Assembly: GCF_009392895.1 (NCBI RefSeq)
Contig: NZ_CP045488.1
Location: 1,860,001-1,924,000 of the forward strand
Direction of reading: 5' to 3'
Source: Natronorubrum aibiense
GTDB lineage: Archaea > Halobacteriota > Halobacteria > Halobacteriales > Natrialbaceae
DNA: 64,000 nucleotides
In this document: piece by piece, positions 8,033-17,536 of the stretch
How the letters are laid out: every line of letters begins with the position of its first letter
Position numbering within the stretch: position 1 is the stretch's first letter
The notes under the pieces: generated by a model
The model's database searches: none
The model's input: only the letters and a program-made list of their open reading frames with translations
What the model was told of the DNA's origin: nothing
Translations under genes and position numbers: made by a program

Positions 8033-8227
8033 ATGAAATACTGTCTCAACTGCGGCTGGCAGGCACATGACGACGATCAGGCAGACCGATCTCCGTCACG
8101 GCAGGCGATCGACCACCACGTCGAGACGGGGCATACGATCGACTCGAGCGACGGTGCCGTTCCACCGACGGTCGTTGCTGCCGCCGAGGCGACACTCGAG
8201 ACCGGACGACCGTCCTCGAGCGACTGA
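8033..8227 (+). CDS. small zinc-finger-like hypothetical protein
   Basis: A 64-residue ORF starts MKYCLNCGWQAHDD, with CxxC at residues 4-7 and His residues at 12, 28, 29 and 34 (IDHHVETGH), a plausible C2H2-like zinc site. Such tiny zinc proteins are common in haloarchaea. The 187 nt before it (7846-8032) hold no other gene I can support. Confidence 0.6.
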   Translation: MKYCLNCGWQAHDDDQADRSPSRQAIDHHVETGHTIDSSDGAVPPTVVAAAEATLETGRPSSSD

Positions 8228-8286
8228 TACTCGTATGAGGGCGCGAGCACGTCCACTGTCGGCACCCCGAGAAGCGTCTCGGCCGA

Positions 8287-8940
8287 TCACTCGAGCGGTG
8301 GCTGTTCGCCAGCCGGCTGGAGTTCGTCCCCGACCAGTGTTTCGTAGGCGCGTCGGAACCGTTCGGAGAGCGCCTGATGGGAGATACCCAGTTCGTCGGC
8401 TAACTCCTCCATCGAGATTCCACGCGGAATCTCGAAGTAGCCGTGTTCGAGCGCGGCCTCGAGAGCTTCCTGTTGTTCGGGTGTCAGTCGACTCTCGCTG
8501 TCGGTGACGCTCGTGACGTCGGTGACGCGCCGCAAGTCGACGGAGAGGCCGCTCGCCTCGAGTCGATCGTACGCGTCACAGAGCGCGTCGCGGTTGCGAA
8601 ACCGGACCCGTACCTGCCACCAGCCGTCGGTCCCCCACATCTCGAGCAACGAGCCGCCGTCAGCGAGCAGTTCGTCGCGGAGCCGAACCGTCTCGTCGAC
8701 GAAACTGACGTCGAACAGCAGTCGCGACTGGGTTTCGACGAGCAGTTCGTAGCCGTCGACCGACGGGTCCGCGTCGAAGGCTGCAGTGGCCGTCTCACGG
8801 TCGACGCCGGACACCCAGAGGGAGGGTCGTGTCTTCGACACGGAGGACTCGAGTTCGAACGTGGCGTCGGGTGCGTACTCGAGTGCCGTCCCCAGTGTCG
8901 TCTCCGCCGCGGGTAGCCGGAATTCGGCGATCGTGGACAT
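8287..8940 (-). CDS. bacterio-opsin activator (Bat)-type HTH regulator
   Basis: This 217-residue protein has an N-terminal GAF/HTH-associated region and a C-terminal HTH-10 domain. The C-terminal part (LTPEQQEALEAALEHGYFEI, then GISMEELADELGISHQALSERFRRA) is diagnostic of the haloarchaeal Bat/HTH-10 family of transcription regulators. GTG-ATG are adjacent at the start; ATG at 8940 is used. A T-rich box (ATTTTTACG) lies about 30 nt upstream on the minus strand. The target genes are unknown; the next gene downstream (moeA fusion) is also on the minus strand but is read towards it. Confidence 0.9.
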   Translation of the reverse strand: MSTIAEFRLPAAETTLGTALEYAPDATFELESSVSKTRPSLWVSGVDRETATAAFDADPSVDGYELLVETQSRLLFDVSFVDETVRLRDELLADGGSLLEMWGTDGWWQVRVRFRNRDALCDAYDRLEASGLSVDLRRVTDVTSVTDSESRLTPEQQEALEAALEHGYFEIPRGISMEELADELGISHQALSERFRRAYETLVGDELQPAGEQPPLE

Positions 8941-9049
8941 CACAAGTCGTACACCGTACTGGCGTAAAAATCACTGTTCTGGCGCCTGTGACTGTCCGTT
9001 TCGATGAATCGAACACCGTGCATCTGCCGCCATCCGCCGCGTCCGACGG

Positions 9050-10906
9050 TCAGTACTCCGTGGGCGGTTCCTTGAGGGCGGCCGCGAGTTCACGAACGCT
9101 CTCCTTGTCCGCTCGCGCGGGGGATGCAAGTACGCGAACCGGCTGCTCGCCGAGCGAGACGAAGCCGAGATCGAGCCGGTCGGCGGTCTCGCGCAGGCCG
9201 AGAGCGGCGTCGGCGTCGCCCGCGATGACCTTCCGCGCGGGGCTCTCGTGGGCACGCAGCCCGAGGTCGAAGCCGTCGATCGCGTCGACGAGGTCGCTTC
9301 GGTCCGTCCCGTGGTCGGCCGCGAGGTCGTCAACCGCGGCCTCGAGACTCGAGCGCAGTCCCGAGTCGGTCGTCCGGTTGACGAAGCGGACGTCGCGGTC
9401 GACCAGTTCGGCGAGTCCCTCGAGGTCGTGGGGGTTGCCGGCTCGAACGACTAGCCCCCACTCGCGGCTCCAGCGGCCGAGTTCGTCGGCCTCGAGGTCG
9501 CGCTCGAGTGGCCCCGCAACGACGGCGACGTCCGGGACGCCCTCGCGGAACCGACGGACGGCTGGTCGTGAGCCGACCGAGAGATAGCGCGGGTTCTCCA
9601 GCCGATCGAGCAGCCGGTTCACCGTGGGGTCGTCCTCCCCGACGCCGAGCAGCGTCGGCGGCCGGACGTCCGGCGAGAACAGGTCGACGGTCACCGACTC
9701 GCCGGCCTCGAGATAGTCGGTCTCAGGGTCGACGGTGACGACGCCGTCGGCTTCGGCGAGGCTGGTCGTCGCGCCGCTGCCCTTGTCGACGGGGTAGACG
9801 AGCGTCTCGCCGTCGCCGTTTTGAACGAGTCCGACGGGCATCAGTCGCAGCCGTCCCTCACCGTACCGTTCCGCTCTCGCCATCGTCCCGGAGACCGTCG
9901 CCGCCTTTGGCTCCGGCAGGCCGGCAGCCTCGCGGATCGCCGGCGCAACGAATGTTCGAAAGACCATCATCGCGGAGACGGGATACCCGGGGAGACCGAC
10001 GTAGGCCGACGACTCGAGCCGACCGACGAGCATCGGCTTGCCGGGTTTGACGCTGACGCCGTGGAGCAACAACTCGCCCTGCTCCTCGATGATCCGGTAG
10101 ATGACGTCGACCGCGCTCGCGCTGGTCGACCCCGACGAGAGTACGAGATCGCACTCGCTGGCGGCCTCCCGCAGCACGCGTTCCATCTCCGCTTGATCGT
10201 CGCCTGCGTGGGGGTAGAGCACCGCTTCGCCGCCGGCATCTTCGACCCCCGCGGCGATCGTGTAGCTGTTGACGTCGTAGATCTCGCCGCACCTGCTGTC
10301 GAGGTCCTCGCCCGGACGTACCAGTTCGTCGCCCGTCGAGACGATGCCGACGCGCGGCCGTGCGCGAACGGGCACTTCGTCGACGCCGAGTGCAGAGAGC
10401 AAGCCGATATCTCGCGGCGTAATCGTCGTCCCGGGGCCGAGCGCCCGCTCGCCCGCGGCGACGTCCGCGCCGGCGAACATGACGTTGTCGCCGGGAGCGA
10501 CCGACGTGCGGATTAGCACCTCGTCGCCATCCATATCTGTGCGCTCGACGGGGACCATCGCGTCCGCGCCCGACGGCATCACTGCGCCGGTCGATATTTC
10601 GACGGCCTGGCCGTCCGCGACGTCGATCGTCGGCTCCTCACCGGCGTGGACCGCGCCGACGACCTCGAGTTGAGCCGGATCCGCCTCGTCGGCCCCGAAC
10701 GTGTCCCGCGCCCGGAGCGCGTAGCCGTCCAGACTGGCCCGGTCGAACCCCGGCACGTCGAGTTCGGCGTCGAGTCGGGCAACGAGCACCCGGCCGCGGG
10801 CGTTCTCGAGTGAGACGCGGTCGATGCCACCCTCGAGCGACAGCGAATCGATCGCCTCGCGGGCCGCCTTGGGCGACGCTAGATCGCGAAACTCCTTGCG
10901 GTTCAT
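9050..10906 (-). CDS. moeA: MoeA molybdopterin molybdotransferase fused to a periplasmic-binding-like domain
   Basis: This 618-residue protein inserts molybdate (or tungstate) into adenylylated molybdopterin. The MoeA part covers about residues 1-405: SLDGYALRA, TGAVMPSGADAMVPVE, GIVSTGDELV, SGSTSASAVD and GLPGYPVSAM. The C-terminal 200 residues (after PPTLLGVGEDD) form a PBP-like domain, PF12727 type, found in many archaeal MoeA proteins and thought to bind ligand. ATG 10906 is preferred over upstream GTG/ATG codons because MNRKEFRDL is the family start. A second, shorter MoeA without this domain lies at 16091-17404. Confidence 0.93.
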   Translation of the reverse strand: MNRKEFRDLASPKAAREAIDSLSLEGGIDRVSLENARGRVLVARLDAELDVPGFDRASLDGYALRARDTFGADEADPAQLEVVGAVHAGEEPTIDVADGQAVEISTGAVMPSGADAMVPVERTDMDGDEVLIRTSVAPGDNVMFAGADVAAGERALGPGTTITPRDIGLLSALGVDEVPVRARPRVGIVSTGDELVRPGEDLDSRCGEIYDVNSYTIAAGVEDAGGEAVLYPHAGDDQAEMERVLREAASECDLVLSSGSTSASAVDVIYRIIEEQGELLLHGVSVKPGKPMLVGRLESSAYVGLPGYPVSAMMVFRTFVAPAIREAAGLPEPKAATVSGTMARAERYGEGRLRLMPVGLVQNGDGETLVYPVDKGSGATTSLAEADGVVTVDPETDYLEAGESVTVDLFSPDVRPPTLLGVGEDDPTVNRLLDRLENPRYLSVGSRPAVRRFREGVPDVAVVAGPLERDLEADELGRWSREWGLVVRAGNPHDLEGLAELVDRDVRFVNRTTDSGLRSSLEAAVDDLAADHGTDRSDLVDAIDGFDLGLRAHESPARKVIAGDADAALGLRETADRLDLGFVSLGEQPVRVLASPARADKESVRELAAALKEPPTEY

Positions 10907-11383
10907 ACCCGCAGTTGGTGGGCCGGGGGTAAAAACGTCGGTCGAACGCAACGGGGGGCTGGGCCTCGCCCCCCAGACCATCACGACGGAATCACGCGCG
11001 GATTTTAGGAGCCGCCGAAGAGGGCGCCACGACTGTTTGCTGTCTCACAACGAACTCGCCGGACTGAATTCGAGGACGAGGGTGGCGGTCGGTCCGACGT
11101 ACCGCACGCGCGGATGGGAGGTTGCAAGCGGTACAACAGCGTCGCTGAAACCGTTGCAGTCGACGAAAGCGAGCGAGAAACGACGCTGTGGGCGACGAAA
11201 CGGCGTTACGCCGTCTATAGTAACTGCGCCGGGAGGCCCCACGAAGCGTATGCAACACAGCGATCGACGGACGGCAACGACCGGCACCACCGTGCGCCGA
11301 CGCGCACCGAGGACAGCGGTACAGCCCTCTCCCGTGGTCACTGGCGGGATCGCTGCACCGAAGACACACGGATCGTTCGAGCG
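10907..11383. other. intergenic region without a supported gene
   Basis: There are 477 bp between the divergent moeA and acyltransferase genes. ORFs on both strands show no protein-like composition or recognisable family. One perfect hairpin, 6-bp stem and 3-nt loop, lies at 11200-11214. A CTATAGTAAC string follows at 11215-11224, similar to the end of the MITE at 55275 but too short to call. Confidence 0.5.
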
Positions 11384-12496
11384 ATGACCGGACGAATCTA
11401 CAGTATCGATTCGATGCGAATCGTCGCGATGGTGTTCGTCGTGGCGATTCACACGGATCCGTTCAGAGGGCTCGGCGTGTACGGCAACGTGGCGAACTTC
11501 GTAATCGACTCCGCCGCGCGATTCGTCGTCCCGTTCTTTTTTATGACGGCCGGGTACTTTTTCGCCCGCAAGACCACTCGCCGTAACCTCACTGACTACT
11601 TCAGCAAACGGGCCACGACGATCGTCTCGCTCTATGCGTTCGGACTGGCACTCGCTGCGCCGGTGTTCCTCGCAGGGACGGTCCTGCGTACAGGGGCCGA
11701 AAACGGCGATATCGTCAGCAGCAGCAGTCACAGACTGGCCGAATTCGTGTCGCCGGCGGCGCTTCTGTACTACGGAAATTCGATCTCCGAAATCCTGTGG
11801 TTCCTGCCGGCGCTGCTCTTTTCGTTTGCGTTCGTGTATGTGTTCGTCAGAGCGGACAAGACGACGTATCTGCTCCCGATTTCGCTCGGATTTCACATCG
11901 TCGGCCTCTTGGGGACGAGCTATACGATGTTCGTGGACGTGCCGTTCGAGGTCAGAGACGCGCTGTTCTTCGGGTTCTTCTATACCAGTCTCGGATACGC
12001 TATTTCCGTGCGTGACTGGCAGCCGACGGCGGCGCGGAGCCCGCTCTATCTCGGACTCACCCTCCTTTTCGGCGTGTTCCATCTGGGAGAACGATACGTA
12101 CTTGGCTACGTCGTCGGCGGGGAGACGTTCGCCCAGGGGGTCTACACCTCGAGTTACACCATTGGAACCGCGTTGTTTACGGTCTCGTTGTTCGTCTTTC
12201 TCCTCTCGAGGCCGACGCTCGGGTCGTCCACACCAGTGCCGTCGTGGGGGAACTACGCCGTCGGAATCTACGTCACCCATCCCGCCGTCCTGTACGTGCT
12301 ACAACGGACCGCTGAGGCGCTGCATCTCGCGGGCTACGAGATTCGAGAGACGATCTGGTGGCATCTCGTATTGACTCCAGCGACCTTCTTCGGCGCGCTG
12401 TTCGTCTACATCGCGGTACAACGGGTCGGTACCACCGAAATCGGAAGCACCGCTCTCTCACGGTTGCGCTCGAGTCGCCATCGCGACCCGGAGTGA
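11384..12496 (+). CDS. acyltransferase family 3 membrane protein
   Basis: This 370-residue integral membrane protein has about ten hydrophobic segments. It starts MTGRIYSIDSMRIVAMVFVV, with the family's early Arg (SMRIVA) and the conserved His of VAIHTDPF near residues 22-25, followed by RFVVPFFFMTAGYFF. Members O-acylate sugars or lipids at the membrane. ATG 11384 was chosen because the first transmembrane helix follows directly. The next gene, a MATE exporter on the same strand, begins 120 nt later. The substrate is unknown; a role in surface polysaccharide modification would be typical. Confidence 0.88.
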   Translation: MTGRIYSIDSMRIVAMVFVVAIHTDPFRGLGVYGNVANFVIDSAARFVVPFFFMTAGYFFARKTTRRNLTDYFSKRATTIVSLYAFGLALAAPVFLAGTVLRTGAENGDIVSSSSHRLAEFVSPAALLYYGNSISEILWFLPALLFSFAFVYVFVRADKTTYLLPISLGFHIVGLLGTSYTMFVDVPFEVRDALFFGFFYTSLGYAISVRDWQPTAARSPLYLGLTLLFGVFHLGERYVLGYVVGGETFAQGVYTSSYTIGTALFTVSLFVFLLSRPTLGSSTPVPSWGNYAVGIYVTHPAVLYVLQRTAEALHLAGYEIRETIWWHLVLTPATFFGALFVYIAVQRVGTTEIGSTALSRLRSSRHRDPE

Positions 12497-12616
12497 GAAA
12501 CGAAAAATCGTGATATAATACCCGATGGCAGTACATTCCTTCAGAAACACCAGCGTTCTGTCCCGAAGAACACGATAATATGAAGTCCTTTACTGCTGGA
12601 TCGCAAACGAATTCCT

Positions 12617-14095
12617 GTGAGTTCTCGATGGCGTGACGTGCCGAATCCGTTTCGCTGGCTCCTGCTCTCGATCGGTGCCCTGCTCGCTCGAGCCGGCGTC
12701 ATTGACCGGCGGCGCGTCGAACGGACGACCGACCTCGCGTGGCCCCGGATCGTCACGGGGATCGCCCGGATGTCCAAATCCGCGGCGGACGTCGCGATGG
12801 TCGGCATCGCCCTCGGGCCGGCAGCGATCGCTGGCGTCGGTCTCGCGACGCCGTACTGGGGACTCGCGTTCGGCGTCGGCGGCGGCATCGCCGGCGCGAC
12901 GATCGGGCTGGTTTCCCAGCGCTACACCGGCGGCACCCACGCGGCCCTCTCGCGATCAGTGACGACGAGCGGTCTCGTCGCCCTCGCCGTACTGCTCCCG
13001 CTTGCCGCGCTGTATCTGGCACTGCCACAACAACTGATCGCACTGGTCGGGAACGACGCCGACTCGATAACCTACGGCGCGCGCTATCTCGAGGTCGTTG
13101 CCCTTGGCATCCCGTTCGCAGGGCTGAACCTCATTGCCAGCCGAACCCTCGTCGGCGCCGACGACGCGTGGACGCCGATGATGCTCCGGGCCGGCGGGGC
13201 CGTCGTCAACGTGGCGCTCAATGCCGTCTTGCTGTTCGTCCTCGAGTTGGGCGTCGTCGGCGCGGCGATCGGGACGATCGTCGCGAACGCCCTCGTGCTG
13301 GCCGCGTTCACGGTTGGTTTCGCAGTCGGTCGCCTCCCGCTGCTGGGCGAGTTTCCCGTCACGCTCAGCGTCTCGCAGCTCCCGGCGACGGCCGACGACG
13401 TCCGGAACGTGCTCTCGATCGGCGGGCCGCTCGTCTTTACGAACGTCGCTCGCCGGGCCGCACAGTTCCCGATGCTCGCGATCGTCGCCCTCTTCGGGCC
13501 GAACGTCCTCGCCGCTTACGTCGTCGCCCGTCGCGTCCGGGACCTGATGGACACCCCCGGCTGGGGCTTTTCGCTCGCCTCGAGCAGCCTCGTCGGGCAG
13601 GAACTCGGCACGGGTGACGAAGGGCGTGCGGACACGTACGGTCGCGAATTGCTCTGGTTCGGGACGGGCGTCTATCTCGTCAGCGCGACGCTCGTTCTCG
13701 TCTTCGCCGAACCGATCGGTCGCCTCTTCGTTTCGGACCCGTCGATCCTGCCGCTCGTGACGACGTTCATCGCCGTCGCCTGCGTCAGCGTCGTCTTCCG
13801 CGGCATCAGCGGCGGTGCAACCGGCCCGCTCCGCGCCAGCGGTGATACCCGCTGGCCGTTCTACGGGCAGGTGCTCGGCCTGTACGTTTTTGCCCTTCCC
13901 GTCGCCGCGCTCGGTGCCGTCTCGGCCCCGATTCCGGCGCTCGAGGCCGTGACGTCCTTGGGCATCGAAGCCCTCTACGCGGCGCTGATCCTCGAGACGC
14001 TCGTTCCCGCCGTCGTCACCTACTACCGGTTCGAAACGGGCCACTGGTTGGTCATCAGCCGCGCGTATCGACCTGACTCCGCGCCGGGCGATTAA
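12617..14095 (+). CDS. MATE family efflux protein
   Basis: This 492-residue protein has the twelve-helix MATE architecture in two repeated halves. N-terminal half: SKSAADVAMVGIALGPAAIA, then GLVSQRYTGG. C-terminal half: SIGGPLVFTNVARRAAQFPM, then SLVGQELGTGDEGRAD. These match DinF/NorM-like Na+- or H+-coupled exporters. GTG 12617 begins the frame; the sequence SSRWRDVPNPFRWLLL fits haloarchaeal MATE N-termini. It is on the same strand as the acyltransferase upstream. The substrate is not predictable. Confidence 0.92.
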   Translation: MSSRWRDVPNPFRWLLLSIGALLARAGVIDRRRVERTTDLAWPRIVTGIARMSKSAADVAMVGIALGPAAIAGVGLATPYWGLAFGVGGGIAGATIGLVSQRYTGGTHAALSRSVTTSGLVALAVLLPLAALYLALPQQLIALVGNDADSITYGARYLEVVALGIPFAGLNLIASRTLVGADDAWTPMMLRAGGAVVNVALNAVLLFVLELGVVGAAIGTIVANALVLAAFTVGFAVGRLPLLGEFPVTLSVSQLPATADDVRNVLSIGGPLVFTNVARRAAQFPMLAIVALFGPNVLAAYVVARRVRDLMDTPGWGFSLASSSLVGQELGTGDEGRADTYGRELLWFGTGVYLVSATLVLVFAEPIGRLFVSDPSILPLVTTFIAVACVSVVFRGISGGATGPLRASGDTRWPFYGQVLGLYVFALPVAALGAVSAPIPALEAVTSLGIEALYAALILETLVPAVVTYYRFETGHWLVISRAYRPDSAPGD

Positions 14096-14262
14096 GACGG
14101 GCCGCAGCCGCTGTCCTGATGTGACTGCAGAAAGGGGCGTGGTCGCGCCGGAACCGACGGACGATAGCCCGTATGACCCACCGCGTTCGGCCCGTTCGAA
14201 CTGTCCGTGATAATCGTGAGGAGATAGATGTCTTTTTCACACTGAGTTCCATATCGGTTGGT

Positions 14263-14583
14263 ATGGCTACCCATGGCTTTCAGAACGGTGGTGGCGCGGG
14301 TGTTTCTCTTCCCGATGCTGTTCCGTTCGATCTTCCCCACCTCACTCGATTAAGCTGGGAACTCGGATCGCACGTGGTCGACGACGATGGACACCTGCAC
14401 AGCGAGTGGGAACAACCGGGTGGATCTCGGTCGCTGTCGATCTTCCGTGTCACGGATAACACCGTGATTATACGCATTCGGACGCCTGTGGGCCGGGAGC
14501 GATTCTACGGTGCAGCCCAACTCGATCTCGAGCAGGCCCTGCCTGAACTCGAGGCAGCACCCCGCTGGCACCGTCGGAAGTGA
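14263..14583 (+). CDS. small conserved hypothetical protein
   Basis: A 106-residue ORF from ATG 14263 has a T-rich box (CTTTTTCAC) about 30 nt upstream, suggesting a leaderless transcript. The body is soluble (LSWELGSHVVDDDGHLHSEW; then VIIRIRTPVGRERFYGA), with no membrane segments or Cys motif. I do not recognise a characterised family. It lies 78 nt before the beta-lactamase-fold gene on the same strand. Confidence 0.6.
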   Translation: MATHGFQNGGGAGVSLPDAVPFDLPHLTRLSWELGSHVVDDDGHLHSEWEQPGGSRSLSIFRVTDNTVIIRIRTPVGRERFYGAAQLDLEQALPELEAAPRWHRRK

Positions 14584-14661
14584 CGGGCGCGTTCGGTTCC
14601 GGTTGTCGCGGCCATTGTCGGGAGGACAACGATTACAACCCTCCCGCTTGAGTCGGGTGGT

Positions 14662-15789
14662 ATGGCACGTCTTACCGAAACCGACCGCGAACGGATCACT
14701 GCGCTGTTCGACCGCCACCTCGAGGTTGGCCTCCATCACGGTGCACAGTTGGCCGTCTTCGTCGATGGCGAGCAGGTGCTCGATCTCGCGGGCGGGACGA
14801 CCGGCCCGGACGGGGGCGACGAAACGCCCACCCAGCGCCACGTCCTCTTTTCGTGTACGAAACCGTACGCGGCCGTGACGCTGCACTCGCTCGTCACGGA
14901 CGGCGCGCTCGCGTACGACGACCGCGTCGTCGACCACTGGCCCGGGTTCGCCGACGCGGGCTCCGAAAAGGCCGAGATAACCGTTCGACAGGTGCTCAGC
15001 CACACCGCCGGTCTCCCGCGGGGCGAGATCGACGACCGACCTGATCTGTGGACCGACTGGGACGCCGTCGTCGACGCCCTCGAGTCGATGGAGCCGGTCT
15101 ACCCGCCGGGAGAGGTTCCCGCCTATCACGCGCTGACGTTCGGCTGGCTGGTCGGCGAACTCGTTCGCCGGGTGTCGGGAACGCCGATCGAGACCGTCGC
15201 CGCCGAGCGCGTCTTCGAGCCGCTCGGGATGGACGACACCGGGATCGGCCTTCGAGACCACGAGGACGACGGCGTCGCGACGCTCGTCGCGTTCGAACCG
15301 TTCGACCGCTGTCGCGACCCCGGCGAGGGGCTGGGCGACCACACGAAGGTCGCGGCCCCGTTCAACACCGAGGAGATTCACCGGGCCGTCGTCCCCGCCG
15401 CGACCGGGATCGGAACCGCGACCGATATGGCTCGCTTCTACGCCTGTCTCGCCAACGGCGGCGAACTCGAGGGCACCCGCATCCTCCCGTTCGAGACCGT
15501 CGAGACGATGACGACCCTCGAGGCCGAAACGGACGCCGACGGCACGCTCGGACGGGAGGCGCGGTTCTCGCTTGGCTTCTGGAACGGTGGGACGACGGTC
15601 GCACCCTACGGGTCCCTGTCACCGACGCACGCGTTCGGACACGCCGGACTCGGCAGTAGCGTCGGGTGGGCTGATCCCGAGGAGAACATCGGCTTTTCGT
15701 ACGTGACGAACGGCGTCCGCGACGGATCGTACGAACACGTCGCTCGAGTGAACGCGCTCGCGGATGCAGTTCGGCTCGCGATTCGGTAG
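14662..15789 (+). CDS. serine hydrolase, beta-lactamase class C / EstB family
   Basis: This 375-residue protein has the SxxK catalytic motif SCTK (about residues 64-67). A Tyr motif occurs as YHALTFGW (YxN-equivalent with Ala at the third position), and HAGLGS near residue 330 stands in the KTG position. It lacks a signal peptide, so it is probably a cytoplasmic esterase or peptidase rather than a secreted beta-lactamase. The motif order, and the SHTAGLP and PGEVPAYHAL segments, are typical of the family. No antibiotic-resistance role should be inferred. Confidence 0.9.
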   Translation: MARLTETDRERITALFDRHLEVGLHHGAQLAVFVDGEQVLDLAGGTTGPDGGDETPTQRHVLFSCTKPYAAVTLHSLVTDGALAYDDRVVDHWPGFADAGSEKAEITVRQVLSHTAGLPRGEIDDRPDLWTDWDAVVDALESMEPVYPPGEVPAYHALTFGWLVGELVRRVSGTPIETVAAERVFEPLGMDDTGIGLRDHEDDGVATLVAFEPFDRCRDPGEGLGDHTKVAAPFNTEEIHRAVVPAATGIGTATDMARFYACLANGGELEGTRILPFETVETMTTLEAETDADGTLGREARFSLGFWNGGTTVAPYGSLSPTHAFGHAGLGSSVGWADPEENIGFSYVTNGVRDGSYEHVARVNALADAVRLAIR

Positions 15790-15826
15790 GACGCGGCTCG
15801 GACGAATCGCGCCGCGGGCGGTTGTC

Positions 15827-15970
15827 CTACCCGATCAGCGCCCGGAACACGTCGCTGAACACGATCAGCGTCAGTCCGGCGAGGATGATCAACAGCAGGA
15901 AGCTAAAGAAAATAATGATGGCTTGTCGACCGGTTAGCGACTCCCCTTCCAGCAGTTCGTTTATTTCCAT
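15827..15970 (-). CDS. 47-residue single-helix membrane protein
   Basis: A short minus-strand ORF runs from ATG 15970 to TAG 15827. It encodes MEINELLEGESLTGRQ, then a single hydrophobic helix (AIIIFFSFLLLIILAGLTL), then a short tail ending FRALIG. The clean topology, an acidic N-terminus followed by one helix of about 25 residues, and the absence of a competing gene make it a plausible small membrane protein. Function unknown. Confidence 0.6.
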   Translation of the reverse strand: MEINELLEGESLTGRQAIIIFFSFLLLIILAGLTLIVFSDVFRALIG

Positions 15971-16090
15971 GCGTTGGTGACTGATACACAGACACGCATA
16001 TTAAAAACGATGGTGTTGGCATGCGCGCGCCGATACCAACCCACACGCTCGCCCCATCGTTACCACTCGGCGCTTCGAGACAGTCGTCGA

Positions 16091-17404
16091 TTACGCGTTC
16101 GGTTCCCAGTTCTGGACGACGACAGTCTCGCCCGCCGGAATCCCCTCGCGGTCGTCGTCGACGACCACCCAGCCGTCCGCGAGCGCGACACTCGAGAGGA
16201 CCCCCGATCCGCTCGCTCTGGTCGGCGTCGCGGTGTACGCGGGCTCGTCCCCGCCATCATCGAGCGCGTCGGCCTCGTGAGCCTCGAGTTGTACGCGCGC
16301 GAACGTTCGCGTCCCGGGTTCGCTCGGAATTTTGCGCTCGAGCGTCGCCCGCGTCGTCGGCTGTGGGTCGGGCTCGGTGCCCTCGAGCCAGCGCAGCGTG
16401 GGTCGCAGGAACTGGACGGCGTTGACGATACAGGCGACGGGATACCCCGGCAAGGCGAGGACGGGGGTGTCCTCGACGATGCCGAGACAGACGGGATGAC
16501 CGGGTTTGAGGCCGACACCGTGGACGACCACCTCGCCTAACTCGTCGATCACCTCCGGCAGCAGGTCACGCTTGCCGACGCTCGAGCCGCCGGTCGTGAC
16601 GACGACGTCGTGGGTCAGGTCGCGCTGGATCGCGACGCGCAACGAGTCGTGATCGTCGGTGACGACGTCCCGGTACGTCGCCCGGCCGCCCCAGCGTTCG
16701 ACCAGTCGGGAGACGGTGAGCCCGTTGGTTTCGACGACCTCGCCCGGTCCGGGATCGCCCTCGACGAGTTCCTCACCGGTCGGGATCACGCCGACCGTCG
16801 GCTGTTTCGCGACCGAAACGGACCCGTATCCCGCAGACCGGAGTAAGCCGAGATCCGACGGGCGCAGCCGGTGGCCCACCTCGTAGAGGTGCTGGCCCTC
16901 CTCGACGTCCTCGCCGATCGGAGCGACGTTTTCGCCCGCCGCGACGGCGTCTTCGACCTCGAGTTCGCCGGCCGACTCGAGCGTCTCGACGTGTTCGATC
17001 ATGACGACGGCGTCTGCGCCCTCCGGGAGGGCGCTGCCGGTGTGGACCCGTGCGGCCGTCCCGGGGTCGACGCGGGCGTCGTCACCGACGCCGTCGGCGA
17101 GGCGGAGCACTTCGGGCGAGCGGGCACTGGCTCCGAACGTGTCCGCGGCGCGAACGGCGTAGCCGTCCATCGCCGCCCGCTGGTAGTGAGGGACGTTTCG
17201 GGCGGCCGTGACCGGGACGGCGAGCACGCGCCCGTCCGCGCGGTCGACGTCGACGGTCTCCGTCCCCGTCGCGGCTGGTGTTTCGCCGTCCTCGTCACCG
17301 GCGCTGACGTCCTCGAGGGCGGTTCTGAGTAGTCGACGCGCCTCGTCGACCGGCGTCCGAACCTTGAATCCGGCCTCCTTGCGCTCGCTGTCGGCACCTT
17401 CCAT
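16091..17404 (-). CDS. moeA: MoeA molybdopterin molybdotransferase, single-domain paralogue
   Basis: This 437-residue protein contains only the MoeA part: AMDGYAVRAADTFGA, TGSALPEGADAVVMIE, GVIPTGEELV, TTGGSSVGKRDL and LPGYPVACI. It lacks the C-terminal binding-protein-like domain of the paralogue encoded at 9050-10906. Many archaea carry two MoeA proteins, proposed to be specialised for molybdenum and tungsten (knowledge); which is which cannot be read here. ATG 17404 is chosen; upstream codons back to 17479 give an atypical Pro/Arg-rich leader. Confidence 0.92.
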   Translation of the reverse strand: MEGADSERKEAGFKVRTPVDEARRLLRTALEDVSAGDEDGETPAATGTETVDVDRADGRVLAVPVTAARNVPHYQRAAMDGYAVRAADTFGASARSPEVLRLADGVGDDARVDPGTAARVHTGSALPEGADAVVMIEHVETLESAGELEVEDAVAAGENVAPIGEDVEEGQHLYEVGHRLRPSDLGLLRSAGYGSVSVAKQPTVGVIPTGEELVEGDPGPGEVVETNGLTVSRLVERWGGRATYRDVVTDDHDSLRVAIQRDLTHDVVVTTGGSSVGKRDLLPEVIDELGEVVVHGVGLKPGHPVCLGIVEDTPVLALPGYPVACIVNAVQFLRPTLRWLEGTEPDPQPTTRATLERKIPSEPGTRTFARVQLEAHEADALDDGGDEPAYTATPTRASGSGVLSSVALADGWVVVDDDREGIPAGETVVVQNWEPNA

Positions 17405-17536
17405 ACTCGAAGTCGGGTCGCGGGGCGTCAAAAGCGTAGGGGACGGGAACAGTCGTCCCGGCGGCCGGCCGGAGTACACGGCGTCGAATCCACCGCTACC
17501 GCGGGGTTTTTCGTATCGGCGTTCGAACCTGTAGCT

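Noticed and set aside
11200-11224. Hairpin followed by CTATAGTAAC, similar to the MITE end
   Set aside because: Only about 10 bases match the MITE end, with no second end nearby; too short to claim a copy.
11045-12280. 411-codon minus-strand ORF opposite the acyltransferase
   Set aside because: Low-complexity Arg/Glu-rich product, antisense to a well-supported membrane protein.
14662-15789. Antibiotic resistance role for the beta-lactamase-fold protein
   Set aside because: No signal peptide, and the family is mostly esterases and peptidases; the fold does not imply beta-lactam hydrolysis.
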